Translations under genes and position numbers: made by a program
Notes under the pieces: model-generated
What the model was told of the DNA's origin: nothing
Database searches by the model: none
Seen by the model: only the letters and a program-made list of their open reading frames with translations
Source: Bradyrhizobium centrolobii
GTDB taxonomy: Bacteria; Pseudomonadota; Alphaproteobacteria; Rhizobiales; Xanthobacteraceae
DNA length: 64,000 nucleotides
Assembly: GCF_001641635.1 (NCBI RefSeq)
Contig: NZ_LUUB01000120.1
Location: 1-64,000 of the forward strand
Reading direction: 5' to 3'
Shown here: positions 53,551 to 62,386 of the stretch, piece by piece
How the letters are laid out: every line of letters starts with the position of its first letter
Position numbering within the stretch: the first letter of the stretch is position 1

Positions 53551-53569
53551 ATCAATATGTGGGGGAACG

Positions 53570-54811
53570 GTGGCGAACGGGACTTCTGTTGCAGACGCGA
53601 CATCACTCCCAAGCGATGGTGCCGGTCTGTCGCGTCGCATGTTCGTGGGCTTCATCACCGCCGGGGCCGTAACGACTACGTGGTCCGGCGCATCGACGCT
53701 GTCTCAGATACAGACGTCCCATTTGGAGGACAACATGCCCGAAGGCTCTCGCTCATTCGTCTATGTCGGCGCGCGCACCACAAGGGAGCGCAATGCCCGC
53801 GGTGACGGACTCAACGTTTACGATATGGACAATGTGACCGGCGCTTGGCGCCACGTCCAGCTTCTCGGCGATCTCGTCAATCCGTCGTTCCTCGCCTTCG
53901 ACCGAACGCGACGCTTTCTCTATACGGTGCATGGCGATCTCAGCGACATCACAGCGATGACGATCGACGATGCCAGCGGCAAGCTTGCCGTGATCAACCG
54001 CCGGAGCACGGAAGGAAAGAATCCGGTCCATCTCGCGATCGATCCGAGTAACCGCTTCCTCGTCGTCGCCAACCATATCACCTCCACGCTCGCGCTGATG
54101 CCGCGTAACGAAGACGGCTCGCTCGGCGCCGTGATCGATCTCGTCAAGCTGGAAGGCAAGGTCGGGCCGCATCGCGTGGAGCAACCGTTCGCCAAGCCGC
54201 ATCAGGTCGAGTTCGATCCGTCGGGGGCATTCATCGTGGTGCCGGACAAGGGACTCGATCTTGTCTTCACCTACCGGATTGATGCAGAAAACGGAAAGCT
54301 CGTCCTGGCCACCAAGCCAGTGCCGGCGCGCGAAGGAGCCGGGCCGCGCCACGTGGCGTTCCATCCGGACGGAAGGCTCGCCTACGTCGTCAACGAGCTC
54401 GACTCGACTATTACCGCCTACCACTTCGATCCGGCTACTGGCGCGCTCGCGCCGTTTCAAATCGTCTCTGCGGTGCCCGATGTCTTCACTGGCAACAGCC
54501 GCGCGGGCGAGATCGCTGTGTCGGCCGACGGGCGCTTTGTCCATACTTCCAATCGCGGCGACGACAGCATTGCGACTTTCGCGATCGAGCAGGTAACCGG
54601 CAGGCTTTCACAGGTCGGTTGGACCCCGAGCGGAGGCAAGACGCCGCGATTTTTCGCGCTGACGCCGTCGAACAACCTCCTGTTTGCGGCGAATGAGGAC
54701 GCCGACACGATCAATCTCTTCAGTCGGGAGACCGCAAGCGGTCGCCTCACCGCAACGGATCGGGTGGTCCATGTCGGAAGCCCGGTCTGTATTCTGTTCA
54801 AGACGGCCTGA
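53570..54811 (+). CDS. Beta-propeller lactonase (6-phosphogluconolactonase-like), Tat-exported
   Basis: A 413-aa seven-bladed propeller of the YbhE/lactonase family: FVYVGARTTRERNARGDGLN, NPSFLAFDRTRRFLYTVHG, KPHQVEFDPSGAFIVVPDKG, GPRHVAFHPDGRLAYVVNEL and KTPRFFALTPSNNLLFAANE. An N-terminal twin-arginine-like signal (LSRRMFVGFITAG) suggests export, so it likely opens an external lactone and is not the cytoplasmic pentose-phosphate enzyme. The start is GTG at 53570 after GGGGGAA. The GntR gene is divergent. Confidence 0.83.
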   Translation: MANGTSVADATSLPSDGAGLSRRMFVGFITAGAVTTTWSGASTLSQIQTSHLEDNMPEGSRSFVYVGARTTRERNARGDGLNVYDMDNVTGAWRHVQLLGDLVNPSFLAFDRTRRFLYTVHGDLSDITAMTIDDASGKLAVINRRSTEGKNPVHLAIDPSNRFLVVANHITSTLALMPRNEDGSLGAVIDLVKLEGKVGPHRVEQPFAKPHQVEFDPSGAFIVVPDKGLDLVFTYRIDAENGKLVLATKPVPAREGAGPRHVAFHPDGRLAYVVNELDSTITAYHFDPATGALAPFQIVSAVPDVFTGNSRAGEIAVSADGRFVHTSNRGDDSIATFAIEQVTGRLSQVGWTPSGGKTPRFFALTPSNNLLFAANEDADTINLFSRETASGRLTATDRVVHVGSPVCILFKTA

Positions 54812-55065
54812 TCCGCAGGCGCTAAACAGGCTCCTTCCTTCACGCCTCTGATCAGGCAAAGGATCGGTCGTGACCTACGGCGTTTTAAACGTCGGCCGAT
54901 GCCGTTGTCGACTGCACGTCCTTAAGGCGAATTCGCCGCAGCATCGTAGGAGGTGGAGCATCGGATCGCCGGTGACGGGTGACGGATGCTCGCGGAATAA
55001 AGCTGCATGAAGGCCGGTGGCAATACGGTGACACTGACCGTCTGCTTTCTGACCTTCCTCAGAGA
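54812..55065. other. Convergent gap
   Basis: These 254 bp lie between the stops of the lactonase and of the MFS gene on the other strand. No gene or clear terminator hairpin with a T-run was found. Confidence 0.35.
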
Positions 55066-56358
55066 CTACTCCTGACGCATAGACATCTGGAGCAGCTGCG
55101 TCAGCAATGCTGATAGCAGCAGGAAGCCAGCCATGGCGCCGAGACCAGCCTGGAACGAGCCGGTTGCCTGCTTCAGCCATCCCATGGTGACCGGCCCGAA
55201 GAAGCCACCGAGCGTGCCGATGGAATTGATGAAAGCGAGGCCACCCGCAGCGCCCAATCCAGTCAGGAACCGTGGGGGGATGGACCAGAAGATGCCGCGC
55301 GCGGAGGTAATGCCGACCAGCGCGATAGAGAGACCGACAAGGCCGAGCTCGAGCGATTGGAACACGACGGAAATGCAAAGGCCAATGGCACCGACGGTGC
55401 AGGCCAGCGCGAGATTGAGAATTCTACGTCCCGTCTTATCCACCAGCCAGGACCATAGCATGGTGGCGATGCAGCCGAACAGATAGGGGAGGGCGGCTAC
55501 CAAACCGATGGCCGTGTTGGACAGTCCGTGCGATTTCAGGATCAACGGAAGCCAGATACCGACGGCATAGGATCCAATCGTAAAGCCGAATTGGATGCCC
55601 GCCAGGATCAGCACGCGCCGATCGGCAAGCGCGCTCCACAACCGGTGGACGGGACGCTCGCGCTTTTCGGCCTCGATCGCCTTCACCACGATCTCGCGCT
55701 CCTCCTCGGACAGCCAGGTTGCCTGCTGAGGCGTGTCCGACAGATAGCGCAAAACGAGCAGGCCGATGACGACCGCAGGAAGGCCCTCGATGATGAACAG
55801 CCACTGCCAGCCGGCGAGACCCCAGACGCCCTCGATTTGCAGAATCGCGCTGGACAGTGGTCCGCTGACCAAGGACGCTAGGGGAACCGACATCTGGAAC
55901 ACCGACAGCGCACGCGTGCGATAACGCGCTGGAAACCAGGCGACGAAGAAGTACATGACGCCCGGCGTGAAGCCGGCCTCGGCGACACCCAGAAGGAATC
56001 GCAGCGCATAAAAGCTGTAGGGACCGACCACGAATGCGGTTGCGGCCGCGACGAGCCCCCATGTGATCATGATGCGGGCGATCCAGCGTCTGGCGCCAAA
56101 ACGATAAAGGGCGATGTTGCTCGGAACTTCGAATGCGCAATAGCTGAAGAAGAGAATGCCGGCTCCCCAGCCGAAGGTAAGCTCGGTGAGACCAATATCG
56201 CGGTTCATGTTCAGGGCTGCGAAGCCGACGTTCGTCCGGTCGATATAGCTGATGACGAACGCAGCCACCATGAGCGGCAGAACGCGGAACGCAACCTTGC
56301 GGAAGACCTCGGCCTCCCTGTCGGCAGCTTGAAGCGAAACGTCTACGGCCGAACTCAT
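55066..56358 (-). CDS. MFS transporter, ACS type (2)
   Basis: A 430-aa carrier: VISYIDRTNVGFAALNMNRD, SYCAFEVPSNIALYRFGARR, LLGVAEAGFTPGVMYFFVAW and INSIGTLGGFFGPVTMGWLK are family hallmarks. The start at 56358 follows GGAGGGGCGTTC; a longer frame to 56442 is rejected. It is divergent from the malate/lactate-type dehydrogenase (56523). Both are probably controlled together by a small palindrome in the gap. Confidence 0.9.
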   Translation of the reverse strand: MSSAVDVSLQAADREAEVFRKVAFRVLPLMVAAFVISYIDRTNVGFAALNMNRDIGLTELTFGWGAGILFFSYCAFEVPSNIALYRFGARRWIARIMITWGLVAAATAFVVGPYSFYALRFLLGVAEAGFTPGVMYFFVAWFPARYRTRALSVFQMSVPLASLVSGPLSSAILQIEGVWGLAGWQWLFIIEGLPAVVIGLLVLRYLSDTPQQATWLSEEEREIVVKAIEAEKRERPVHRLWSALADRRVLILAGIQFGFTIGSYAVGIWLPLILKSHGLSNTAIGLVAALPYLFGCIATMLWSWLVDKTGRRILNLALACTVGAIGLCISVVFQSLELGLVGLSIALVGITSARGIFWSIPPRFLTGLGAAGGLAFINSIGTLGGFFGPVTMGWLKQATGSFQAGLGAMAGFLLLSALLTQLLQMSMRQE

Positions 56359-56448
56359 GAACGCGCCCCTCCTGATTCCTATCGCGGAGCCGCGGCGTCC
56401 CATTCTGGCGAGGGTTGTCACGCGGCCGTTGCCAAGTTGCATATATAG

Positions 56449-56461
56449 TGCTTAAAAAGCA
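56449..56461. promoter_or_regulatory. Palindrome in the MFS-dehydrogenase divergent gap
   Basis: TGCTT-AAA-AAGCA is perfect. The flanks, GCATATATAG on one side and AT on the other, resemble those of the 52506 operator (GCATATATGC...GCAAT), so the same GntR may bind here, although the spacer is shorter. Confidence 0.45.
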
Positions 56462-56522
56462 ATCATGACGCGCTGACCTGCGTCACTTTTGTACATGTAA
56501 AACCTAAAATACGGAGGTGCGC

Positions 56523-57584
56523 GTGGAAGCCGTAACTGTGCCCGTCCCGGCCTTGCAGGCCTTCGCCGCGGCGATTTTTGAACGTGCAGGGTTGCGCGGG
56601 GAGGACGCGGGGCAGATCGCGCACGACCTTGTGGCAGCAGACCTCCGGGGCCTCGCTTCGCACGGGCTATCGCGCATTCCGATGTATCTGGAGCGGTTGC
56701 GCCGGGGAGTGGTCAACCCGCAACCCGATATCGTCGTTCATCGTTCCTGGCCGGCAGCCAGTCTCGTCGACGGCGACGATGGAATGGGATTTTTGGCTGC
56801 TCGCAAAGCAGTTGACGAAGCGATCGAGCTCGCGCGCGTAAATGGCATCGGCCTCGTCGGCGTCCGGCGCAGCACCCATTTCGGGATGTCGGCGCTCTAT
56901 GTGAAGCAGGCGAGCGATGCGGGCTTCCTCTCGCTGGTCCTCACGAATTCCTCGCCGGCCATTCCCGTCTGGGGCGGACGCACGACCTTCCTCGGCGCCG
57001 CTCCCTTCGCGGCCGGCGTTCCTGGAGGCGATCAAGGTGACTATCTGCTCGACATGGCGATGACCGTCATCGCGAGGGGCAAGATCCGTCTCGCTGCCAA
57101 AGAGGGGCGTCCGATCGAGCCGGGACTGGCACTCGACAAGAACGGCGCCCCGACCACCAATGCGGCGGACGCATTCGAAGGAGTGTGTCTGCCGTTCGGC
57201 GGCCACAAAGGCGCGGCGTTGGCGATGCTGATGGATCTCCTTTGTGGCGTTCTCACCGGTGCTAATTTCGGCGGTGAGGTCAAGAGCCTCTATTTCGATC
57301 ACAGCGAGCCACAGAATGTCGGTCATCTCGTGATCGCGATCCGTCCGGACCTGTTCATGTCCAAGGAGGAATTTACCCATCGCATGGATACGTTCGTCAC
57401 TCGCGTGAAGGGGCTGCCTCGTGCCCAAGGCTTCGACGAAATTCTCATGCCGGGAGAACCCGAGGCCCGCAAGGCGGAAACTGGGCAGACTAAGGGTATT
57501 GTGATTCCGCCAGAGATTGCGAAAGATCTGCGCGCGGAAGCGGACCGCCTTCAAATTTCGGCGGACTTCCTTGCCGAGGCGTGA
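56523..57584 (+). CDS. Malate/L-lactate dehydrogenase family (Ldh2/YlbC-type) oxidoreductase
   Basis: A 353-aa NAD(P)-dependent 2-hydroxyacid dehydrogenase of the Ldh2 fold, unrelated to classic LDH. Signatures are LRGLASHGLSRIPMYLERLR with the catalytic-region His, RRSTHFGMSALYVKQA, LTNSSPAIPVWGG and PFGGHKGAALAMLMDLLCGV. Relatives oxidise malate, sulfolactate, ureidoglycolate or 2,3-diketogulonate. I start at GTG 56523 because GGAGG lies 6 bp ahead; a GTG at 56517 would abut it. It is divergent from the MFS carrier. Confidence 0.9.
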   Translation: MEAVTVPVPALQAFAAAIFERAGLRGEDAGQIAHDLVAADLRGLASHGLSRIPMYLERLRRGVVNPQPDIVVHRSWPAASLVDGDDGMGFLAARKAVDEAIELARVNGIGLVGVRRSTHFGMSALYVKQASDAGFLSLVLTNSSPAIPVWGGRTTFLGAAPFAAGVPGGDQGDYLLDMAMTVIARGKIRLAAKEGRPIEPGLALDKNGAPTTNAADAFEGVCLPFGGHKGAALAMLMDLLCGVLTGANFGGEVKSLYFDHSEPQNVGHLVIAIRPDLFMSKEEFTHRMDTFVTRVKGLPRAQGFDEILMPGEPEARKAETGQTKGIVIPPEIAKDLRAEADRLQISADFLAEA

Positions 57585-57660
57585 CGGCGCGCCTCGCCGC
57601 ATCTCCAGCCCTAAAGGCGGGTTTCGAGGCGCCGTCGGATCGAAAAATCAGGTCTACATC

Positions 57661-57701
57661 AAAAAAAGAAGCGGCCTCGCCGAAATGGCGAGGGCCGCTT
57701 C
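57661..57701 (-). terminator. Rho-independent terminator for the ALDH-PK-MFS operon
   Basis: On the minus strand a strong GC hairpin (arms GAAGCGGCC..TCGCC and GGCGA..GGCCGCTTC with one bulge, loop ATTTC, 57668-57701) is followed directly by seven T (57661-57667). It lies 17 bp after the MFS stop at 57718. Confidence 0.85.
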
Positions 57702-57717
57702 AGTCGGGAGGTAACAT

Positions 57718-59022
57718 CTAGGCCAGGGCTTGAGCGCGGCGCCTGTCGTCGGCATACGCAACCGCGAAGTTGATGACCGCGCTGAGCGCGAGAAAGCCGC
57801 CGAGTATGGCGAGCACGATACCAAAACCCGCGGAATAGGTTCGAACCCAGCCTGCAAGGTAGGGGCCTGCAAAGCCGCCGAGATTGCCCACCGAGTTGAT
57901 GAGAGCTATGCCCGCGGCCGCGGAAGCGCCTGTCAGGATTCGCGCTGGAAGCGTCCAGAAGATCGTATTTGCGATCCAGAGCCCGGAAAGCGCGATGCAC
58001 AATCCGAGCAGCGCGATATACGGGTTGTTGATCATTCCGGCGACGAGAAAGCCGCCAGCGCCGATGATGGACGGAACGGCGATGTGTTTACCGCGCTCGC
58101 CGGTTCGGTCGGATCTTTTGCCCACATAGATGCTGGCAACAGTTGCGAAGACGTAGGGAATGGCCGTGACCAAGCCGGCCTGCGCATTCGAGAGGGCGCC
58201 CAGGCTCTTCACGATCTGCGGCATCCATAGCGTAACCCCGAAGAAGGCGAGCAGGACGCAGAATTTCGAGAAGGCGAGAATCCAGGTCGGACCGTTCGTG
58301 AAGACGTCGCTCCACTTGACAAGCCTGGTGTGCTGCTTGGCCTTGCCCTCGAGCTCAATTTGCCGCGTCAGCCATTCTCGCTCGTCCGGTGTCAGCCAGT
58401 TCGCCTCGCTCGGCCTCTCCGTCAACCACCACAGCGCGACGATGCCGAGGACGACGGCGGGCAGCCCCTCCAGGACGAACATCCATTGCCATCCGGCAAG
58501 GCCAAAAAACTGATCAAGCGACAGCAGGGCCGTGGACAAAGGTGCGCCGAAGATCACCGAGATGGGATTTCCGATCATGAAGAGCGTGATCGCTCCGGCG
58601 CGCTCTTCTTCCGGGAACCAGCGGATCAGATAGAGCATGATGCCTGGGAAGAATCCGGCCTCGGCCAGGCCGAGCAGCATCCGCAAGACATAGAGCGAGT
58701 TCTTGTCGTAGACGAATGCATTGGCGGCCGCGATCAATCCCCAGGTGATCATGATGCGGGCGAGCCAGATACGCGCGCCGACACGTTCGAGAATGAGATT
58801 GCTCGGAATTTCTGCGCCTGCGTAGAAGACGAACAAGATTCCCGCCGCGAAGCCGTAGTCAGCGGGCGTGAGCGAAAGATCGCGGTTCATTTGCAGAGCC
58901 GCAAACCCGATGTTCACACGATCCAGGAAGTTGACGCAGAACATCAAGATCATGAAAGGGATGAGACGCCATGCGACCTTCGCCATGGTTCGCTTGCGCA
59001 GTTCGTTGTGTCCCGGCTCCAT
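57718..59022 (-). CDS. MFS transporter, ACS type (3)
   Basis: A 434-aa carrier: FCVNFLDRVNIGFAALQMNR, FYAGAEIPSNLILERVGARI, LLGLAEAGFFPGIMLYLIRW and INSVGNLGGFAGPYLAGWVR. The start at 59022 has AAGGAGACAAAC ahead. The very long open frame that seems to join it to pyruvate kinase is caused by a frameshift in that gene, not by a fusion. It is the last gene of the operon and is followed by a terminator. Confidence 0.9.
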   Translation of the reverse strand: MEPGHNELRKRTMAKVAWRLIPFMILMFCVNFLDRVNIGFAALQMNRDLSLTPADYGFAAGILFVFYAGAEIPSNLILERVGARIWLARIMITWGLIAAANAFVYDKNSLYVLRMLLGLAEAGFFPGIMLYLIRWFPEEERAGAITLFMIGNPISVIFGAPLSTALLSLDQFFGLAGWQWMFVLEGLPAVVLGIVALWWLTERPSEANWLTPDEREWLTRQIELEGKAKQHTRLVKWSDVFTNGPTWILAFSKFCVLLAFFGVTLWMPQIVKSLGALSNAQAGLVTAIPYVFATVASIYVGKRSDRTGERGKHIAVPSIIGAGGFLVAGMINNPYIALLGLCIALSGLWIANTIFWTLPARILTGASAAAGIALINSVGNLGGFAGPYLAGWVRTYSAGFGIVLAILGGFLALSAVINFAVAYADDRRRAQALA

Positions 59023-59072
59023 GTTTGTCTCCTTCCAGATTTCTTGTGTCGTTTTTCGGGGATGCCCCGCCG

Positions 59073-60483
59073 CTAGCGATGGGCTATGCGCAATAGGTTT
59101 GTGCCGCCAGCGACGCCGAATGGCATGCCGCCTGCGATCGCAATCGTCGAAGTCGCACCGAGAAAACCCTCGCGCTCGGCAATTGCGAAGGCCATCTCGA
59201 CAAGGTCGGGCGGTGTGCCGATCTTCCATGAGTTGACGGCATGGACGCCCCAGACGAGCGCCAATTGGCGGGCAAGGGTCAGGTTCGGCGTCAGGGCGAG
59301 GATTGGAGAGACCGGGCGCTCGCGCGGCCCGCAAGGCGGTTTTTCCGGTTGCGGTGTAGGTAACGACGGCCGCGAGGGAAAGAATCGAGGATGCTTTCCG
59401 GAGCGCGTCGCAAATCACGTCGGAGATCGTCGAGTCCGCTTCGCAATGCGTCGCTTGAAGGAGACTGCGGTAGTGTGGATCGCGTTCGACCTCGCCGATG
59501 ATCTGATCCATCATTTCGACCGCTTCGATCGGATATCGGCCTGCCGCGGACTCCGCAGACAGCATCACTCCGTCCGCGCCGTCATAAATCGCCGTTGCGA
59601 CGTCCGAGGCTTCGGCCCGCGTCGGTACCGGCGATGCAATCATCGATTCCAGCATCTGGGTTGCGACGATGACCGGTTTGCCCAGCCTGCGGCAGGTGCG
59701 CAGGATTTGTCGCTGGATGACCGGAACCTTGTGGGCCGGCAACTCAACGCCAAGATCGCCACGCGCGATCATGACGGCGTCCGACTGGGCCACGATTGCG
59801 TTCAGATGCTCGATCGCAACCGGTTTCTCGAGCTTGGTGATGATCGATATTGGCCGGCCAGCCAGGGCCCTGGCCTGTGCGATGTCTTCGGGACGTTGCA
59901 CGAAGGAAAGCGCAATCCAGTCGGCTCCCATCTCCAGCGCAAAGGCGAGGTCGGCTTGGTCCTTTTCCGTCAATGCGGACACCGGAAGGGTCGCGCCAAC
60001 GACGCTGATACCCTTTCGCGACAGGACGCGGCCGCCGACGACGACGAGTGCTGTGGCTATTGACTTGCTCGCCATTATGATCTCGAGACGGAGCCTTCCA
60101 TCATCGATCAGGAGGGAGACACCGGGCGAGAGCGCGCCAAAGATTTCCGGATGTGGAATTGGCAACCGGGTGGCCGCCGTGCCAGTGGTGCCGAGTTCAA
60201 GTTCGACTTCGGTGCCAGGCCGCAAGTCGGCGGATCCATCGATCAGATCCCCGAGCCGAAGTTTCGGGCCTTGGAGGTCCGCCATCACGGCAATTGGGTG
60301 GCCGATCTCATGCTCGATCTGTCGGACGATCTGATAGCGTCCGCTGTGCTCCTCGTGAGAGCCATGACTGAAATTGAACCGGAAAACGTCCGCGCCTGCG
60401 AGGAACAAGTTCCGAATCACTTCTGCGCTCGAGCTCGCTGGCCCGAGTGTCGCAACGATCTTTGCCTGGCGCTCTCGGCGCAT
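59073..60483 (-). pseudogene. pyk: Pyruvate kinase, interrupted by one frameshift
   Basis: The barrel and lid are intact: KIVATLGPASSSAEVIRNLF, VFRFNFSHGSHEEH, IITKLEKP with the catalytic Lys, MIARGDLGVELP and VIVATQMLESM. After TATGKTALRAAR (about 59318) the frame is lost. The regulatory C-terminal domain continues in another frame: RPVSPILALTPNLTLARQLA, then LVWGVHAVNS through to GGTNLLRIAHR, ending at 59073. An indel of one or two bases near 59313-59322 explains it. Restored, it is about 470 aa, normal. It is likely a second, accessory copy. A sequencing error is possible. Confidence 0.85.
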
Positions 60484-60509
60484 ATACGACCCCGTAGCGA
60501 CTGAGCCGG

Positions 60510-62138
60510 CTAGAATAGGAAGTCGGTCGAAACGAACTTGGATCGACGTTGCTGGACAACGTCACGAAGCAGCGCCTTGCTGGCTTCGGTCTGCTTGGCG
60601 GCGATCATCGACCGAATGGAGAAGGATCGAAGAGCATCGGTGACCGACAAGGTGCCTTCCGCGGAGTCTTTGCGTCCGGTGAACGGAAACACGTCCGGCC
60701 CCCGCTGGCACTGGCAATTGATGTTGACGCGGCAGACCTGATTGACGAGAGGGTCGACAAGCCTGCCGACCTCGTCGGGAGAACTGGTGAAGATCGAGAC
60801 CTGTTGGCCGTGATCCGAGGTCACCACATAGTCCAGCGCCGTTTCGATATCCGCGAACGGCATGATGGGAACGATGGGACCGAATTGCTCCTCCCGGTAC
60901 AGCTTCATCGCTTCGGTGACGGGATAGACGACCGCCGGATAGAACAGCGTGCCGGCGCTCACGCCGCCCCGGCGATTCAAGATCTGCGCACCATGCGCCT
61001 GCGCGTCGGCAAGCAGGTCCGCCATGTACCGGACCTTGTTGAGGTCGGGCACGGGGGTGATGCTGACCCCCTCGTGCCAGGGCATGCCGAGCACCAGCTT
61101 ATCGAGCTCCTGCACGAAGCGCCGCGTGAATGTCTCGACGATCTGCTCGTGAACGATGAGCATTTTGAGCGCCGTGCATCTCTGGCCGTTGAAGGAGAGC
61201 GCGCCGAGGAGGCATTCGCGGACGGCAAGATCGATGTCGGCATCTGGAAGGACGATCGCCGCGTTCTTCGCATCAAGCCCGAGAATAGCGCGCAATCGAT
61301 TGACCTTCGGGTGCAGCTTCTTGAGGTGGTCCGCGACCCGACTCGATCCGATCAAGGTCAGAGCGTTGACCTGCCCGGATTCGAGGAGAAGCGGGACGAC
61401 CTCCGAGCCTGGTCCATAGACCATGTTGACGACGCCCTTCGGGAACGCGGCTTGAAAGGCGTCGAGCAGCACATCGAAAATCAACGCGCCGAATCGTGGC
61501 GGCTTGAGCAGGACCGTGTTGCCCATGATCAGCGCCGGGATCAGCGTCGCGAAGGTTTCATTCAAGGGATAGTTGTACGGACCCATGCAAAGTACGACGC
61601 CGAGCGGCGTCCTGCGGATCTGGCCGATGGTGCCCTCGACAAGATGGAAACGGGAATTCTCGTTGTCCAATGCCTTCAGCGCTTCGATTGTCGCTCGGAT
61701 GTAGTCGATGGTCCGGTCGAATTCCTTCTCGGAATCCGCTCGGCTCTTGCCGATCTCGAACATCAGCAGTTCGGCGATCGCATCCCGGTGCTTTGCCATG
61801 CGGGAGACGAACACCTGCATACAGCCGATCCGTTCGCCCGCGGTCATCGTCGGCCAGGGGCCTCGACCCTGATCGTAGGCCGCGACAGCAGCATTGAGCG
61901 CGGACGCCGCTTCAGCCGCTCCCCCCGACGGATAGCTCCCGATCTCGAGTTGACGGAGACGTCCGTCGGCGTGCCGCGCGCAGATGGCCGACAGCACCGG
62001 TACCGTCCGGCCCGTCCATGGAACGAGCTCGCCCCCGATCAGCGTGCGGCGCTGATGCACGGGAGTGATCATGGGGCTGGCGCCCCCCGCCAGATCAGTT
62101 TCGCTCGGGAAGAGCGCGCGAAGCTCGGCATCGTCCAT
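60510..62138 (-). CDS. NADP-dependent aldehyde dehydrogenase, non-phosphorylating GAPDH type
   Basis: A 542-aa ALDH: GPYNYPLNETFATLIPALIM with Asn189, and SFNGQRCTALK with the nucleophile Cys321. It is close to NADP-dependent glyceraldehyde-3-phosphate dehydrogenases, which make 3-phosphoglycerate directly. The general-base motif reads LGLDAKN (Asp289) where relatives I know have Glu in LGLEAKN or ELGG. It is 26 bp upstream of pyruvate kinase, so the pair could take GAP to pyruvate in a short route; other aldehydes are possible. Confidence 0.83.
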   Translation of the reverse strand: MDDAELRALFPSETDLAGGASPMITPVHQRRTLIGGELVPWTGRTVPVLSAICARHADGRLRQLEIGSYPSGGAAEAASALNAAVAAYDQGRGPWPTMTAGERIGCMQVFVSRMAKHRDAIAELLMFEIGKSRADSEKEFDRTIDYIRATIEALKALDNENSRFHLVEGTIGQIRRTPLGVVLCMGPYNYPLNETFATLIPALIMGNTVLLKPPRFGALIFDVLLDAFQAAFPKGVVNMVYGPGSEVVPLLLESGQVNALTLIGSSRVADHLKKLHPKVNRLRAILGLDAKNAAIVLPDADIDLAVRECLLGALSFNGQRCTALKMLIVHEQIVETFTRRFVQELDKLVLGMPWHEGVSITPVPDLNKVRYMADLLADAQAHGAQILNRRGGVSAGTLFYPAVVYPVTEAMKLYREEQFGPIVPIMPFADIETALDYVVTSDHGQQVSIFTSSPDEVGRLVDPLVNQVCRVNINCQCQRGPDVFPFTGRKDSAEGTLSVTDALRSFSIRSMIAAKQTEASKALLRDVVQQRRSKFVSTDFLF

Positions 62139-62386
62139 CGGGCAATCTCAATCTTCTGCGGTTAAGTCGACCAGGGTACGGCGTCGCATACCGGACAGGC
62201 GAACGCGCGCCTTCAAGTTCGAGCAATATCGGAGCAGGATTGGATTTTCAAGCGCAAATAACCAATATTATGATTTGCGGCTCGATCAATCGCCTCTACG
62301 GATTGGCTAAGGCCCCATTGTTCGTACGAATTACGGCGCCGCCGACGGGGCGTTAGACGCAAGCGTCGGGTCGAGACGAGACGGGG
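62139..62386. other. Promoter region of the ALDH-PK-MFS operon
   Basis: 248 bp between the ALDH start and the amidohydrolase stop. It contains an AT-rich stretch (AATATTATGATTTG near 62262) that could hold the promoter, and a palindrome TTCGTACGAA near 62320. Nothing else is apparent. Confidence 0.4.

Noticed and set aside
57585..57640. A plus-strand terminator after the Ldh2-type gene
   Set aside because: GGCGCGCCTC and GAGGCGCC can pair across a long loop, but no T-run follows.
57718..60483. A 921-residue pyruvate kinase-MFS fusion
   Set aside because: The region linking the two is junk in that frame, the true PK C-terminus is found in another frame, and the MFS has its own ATG and ribosome site.
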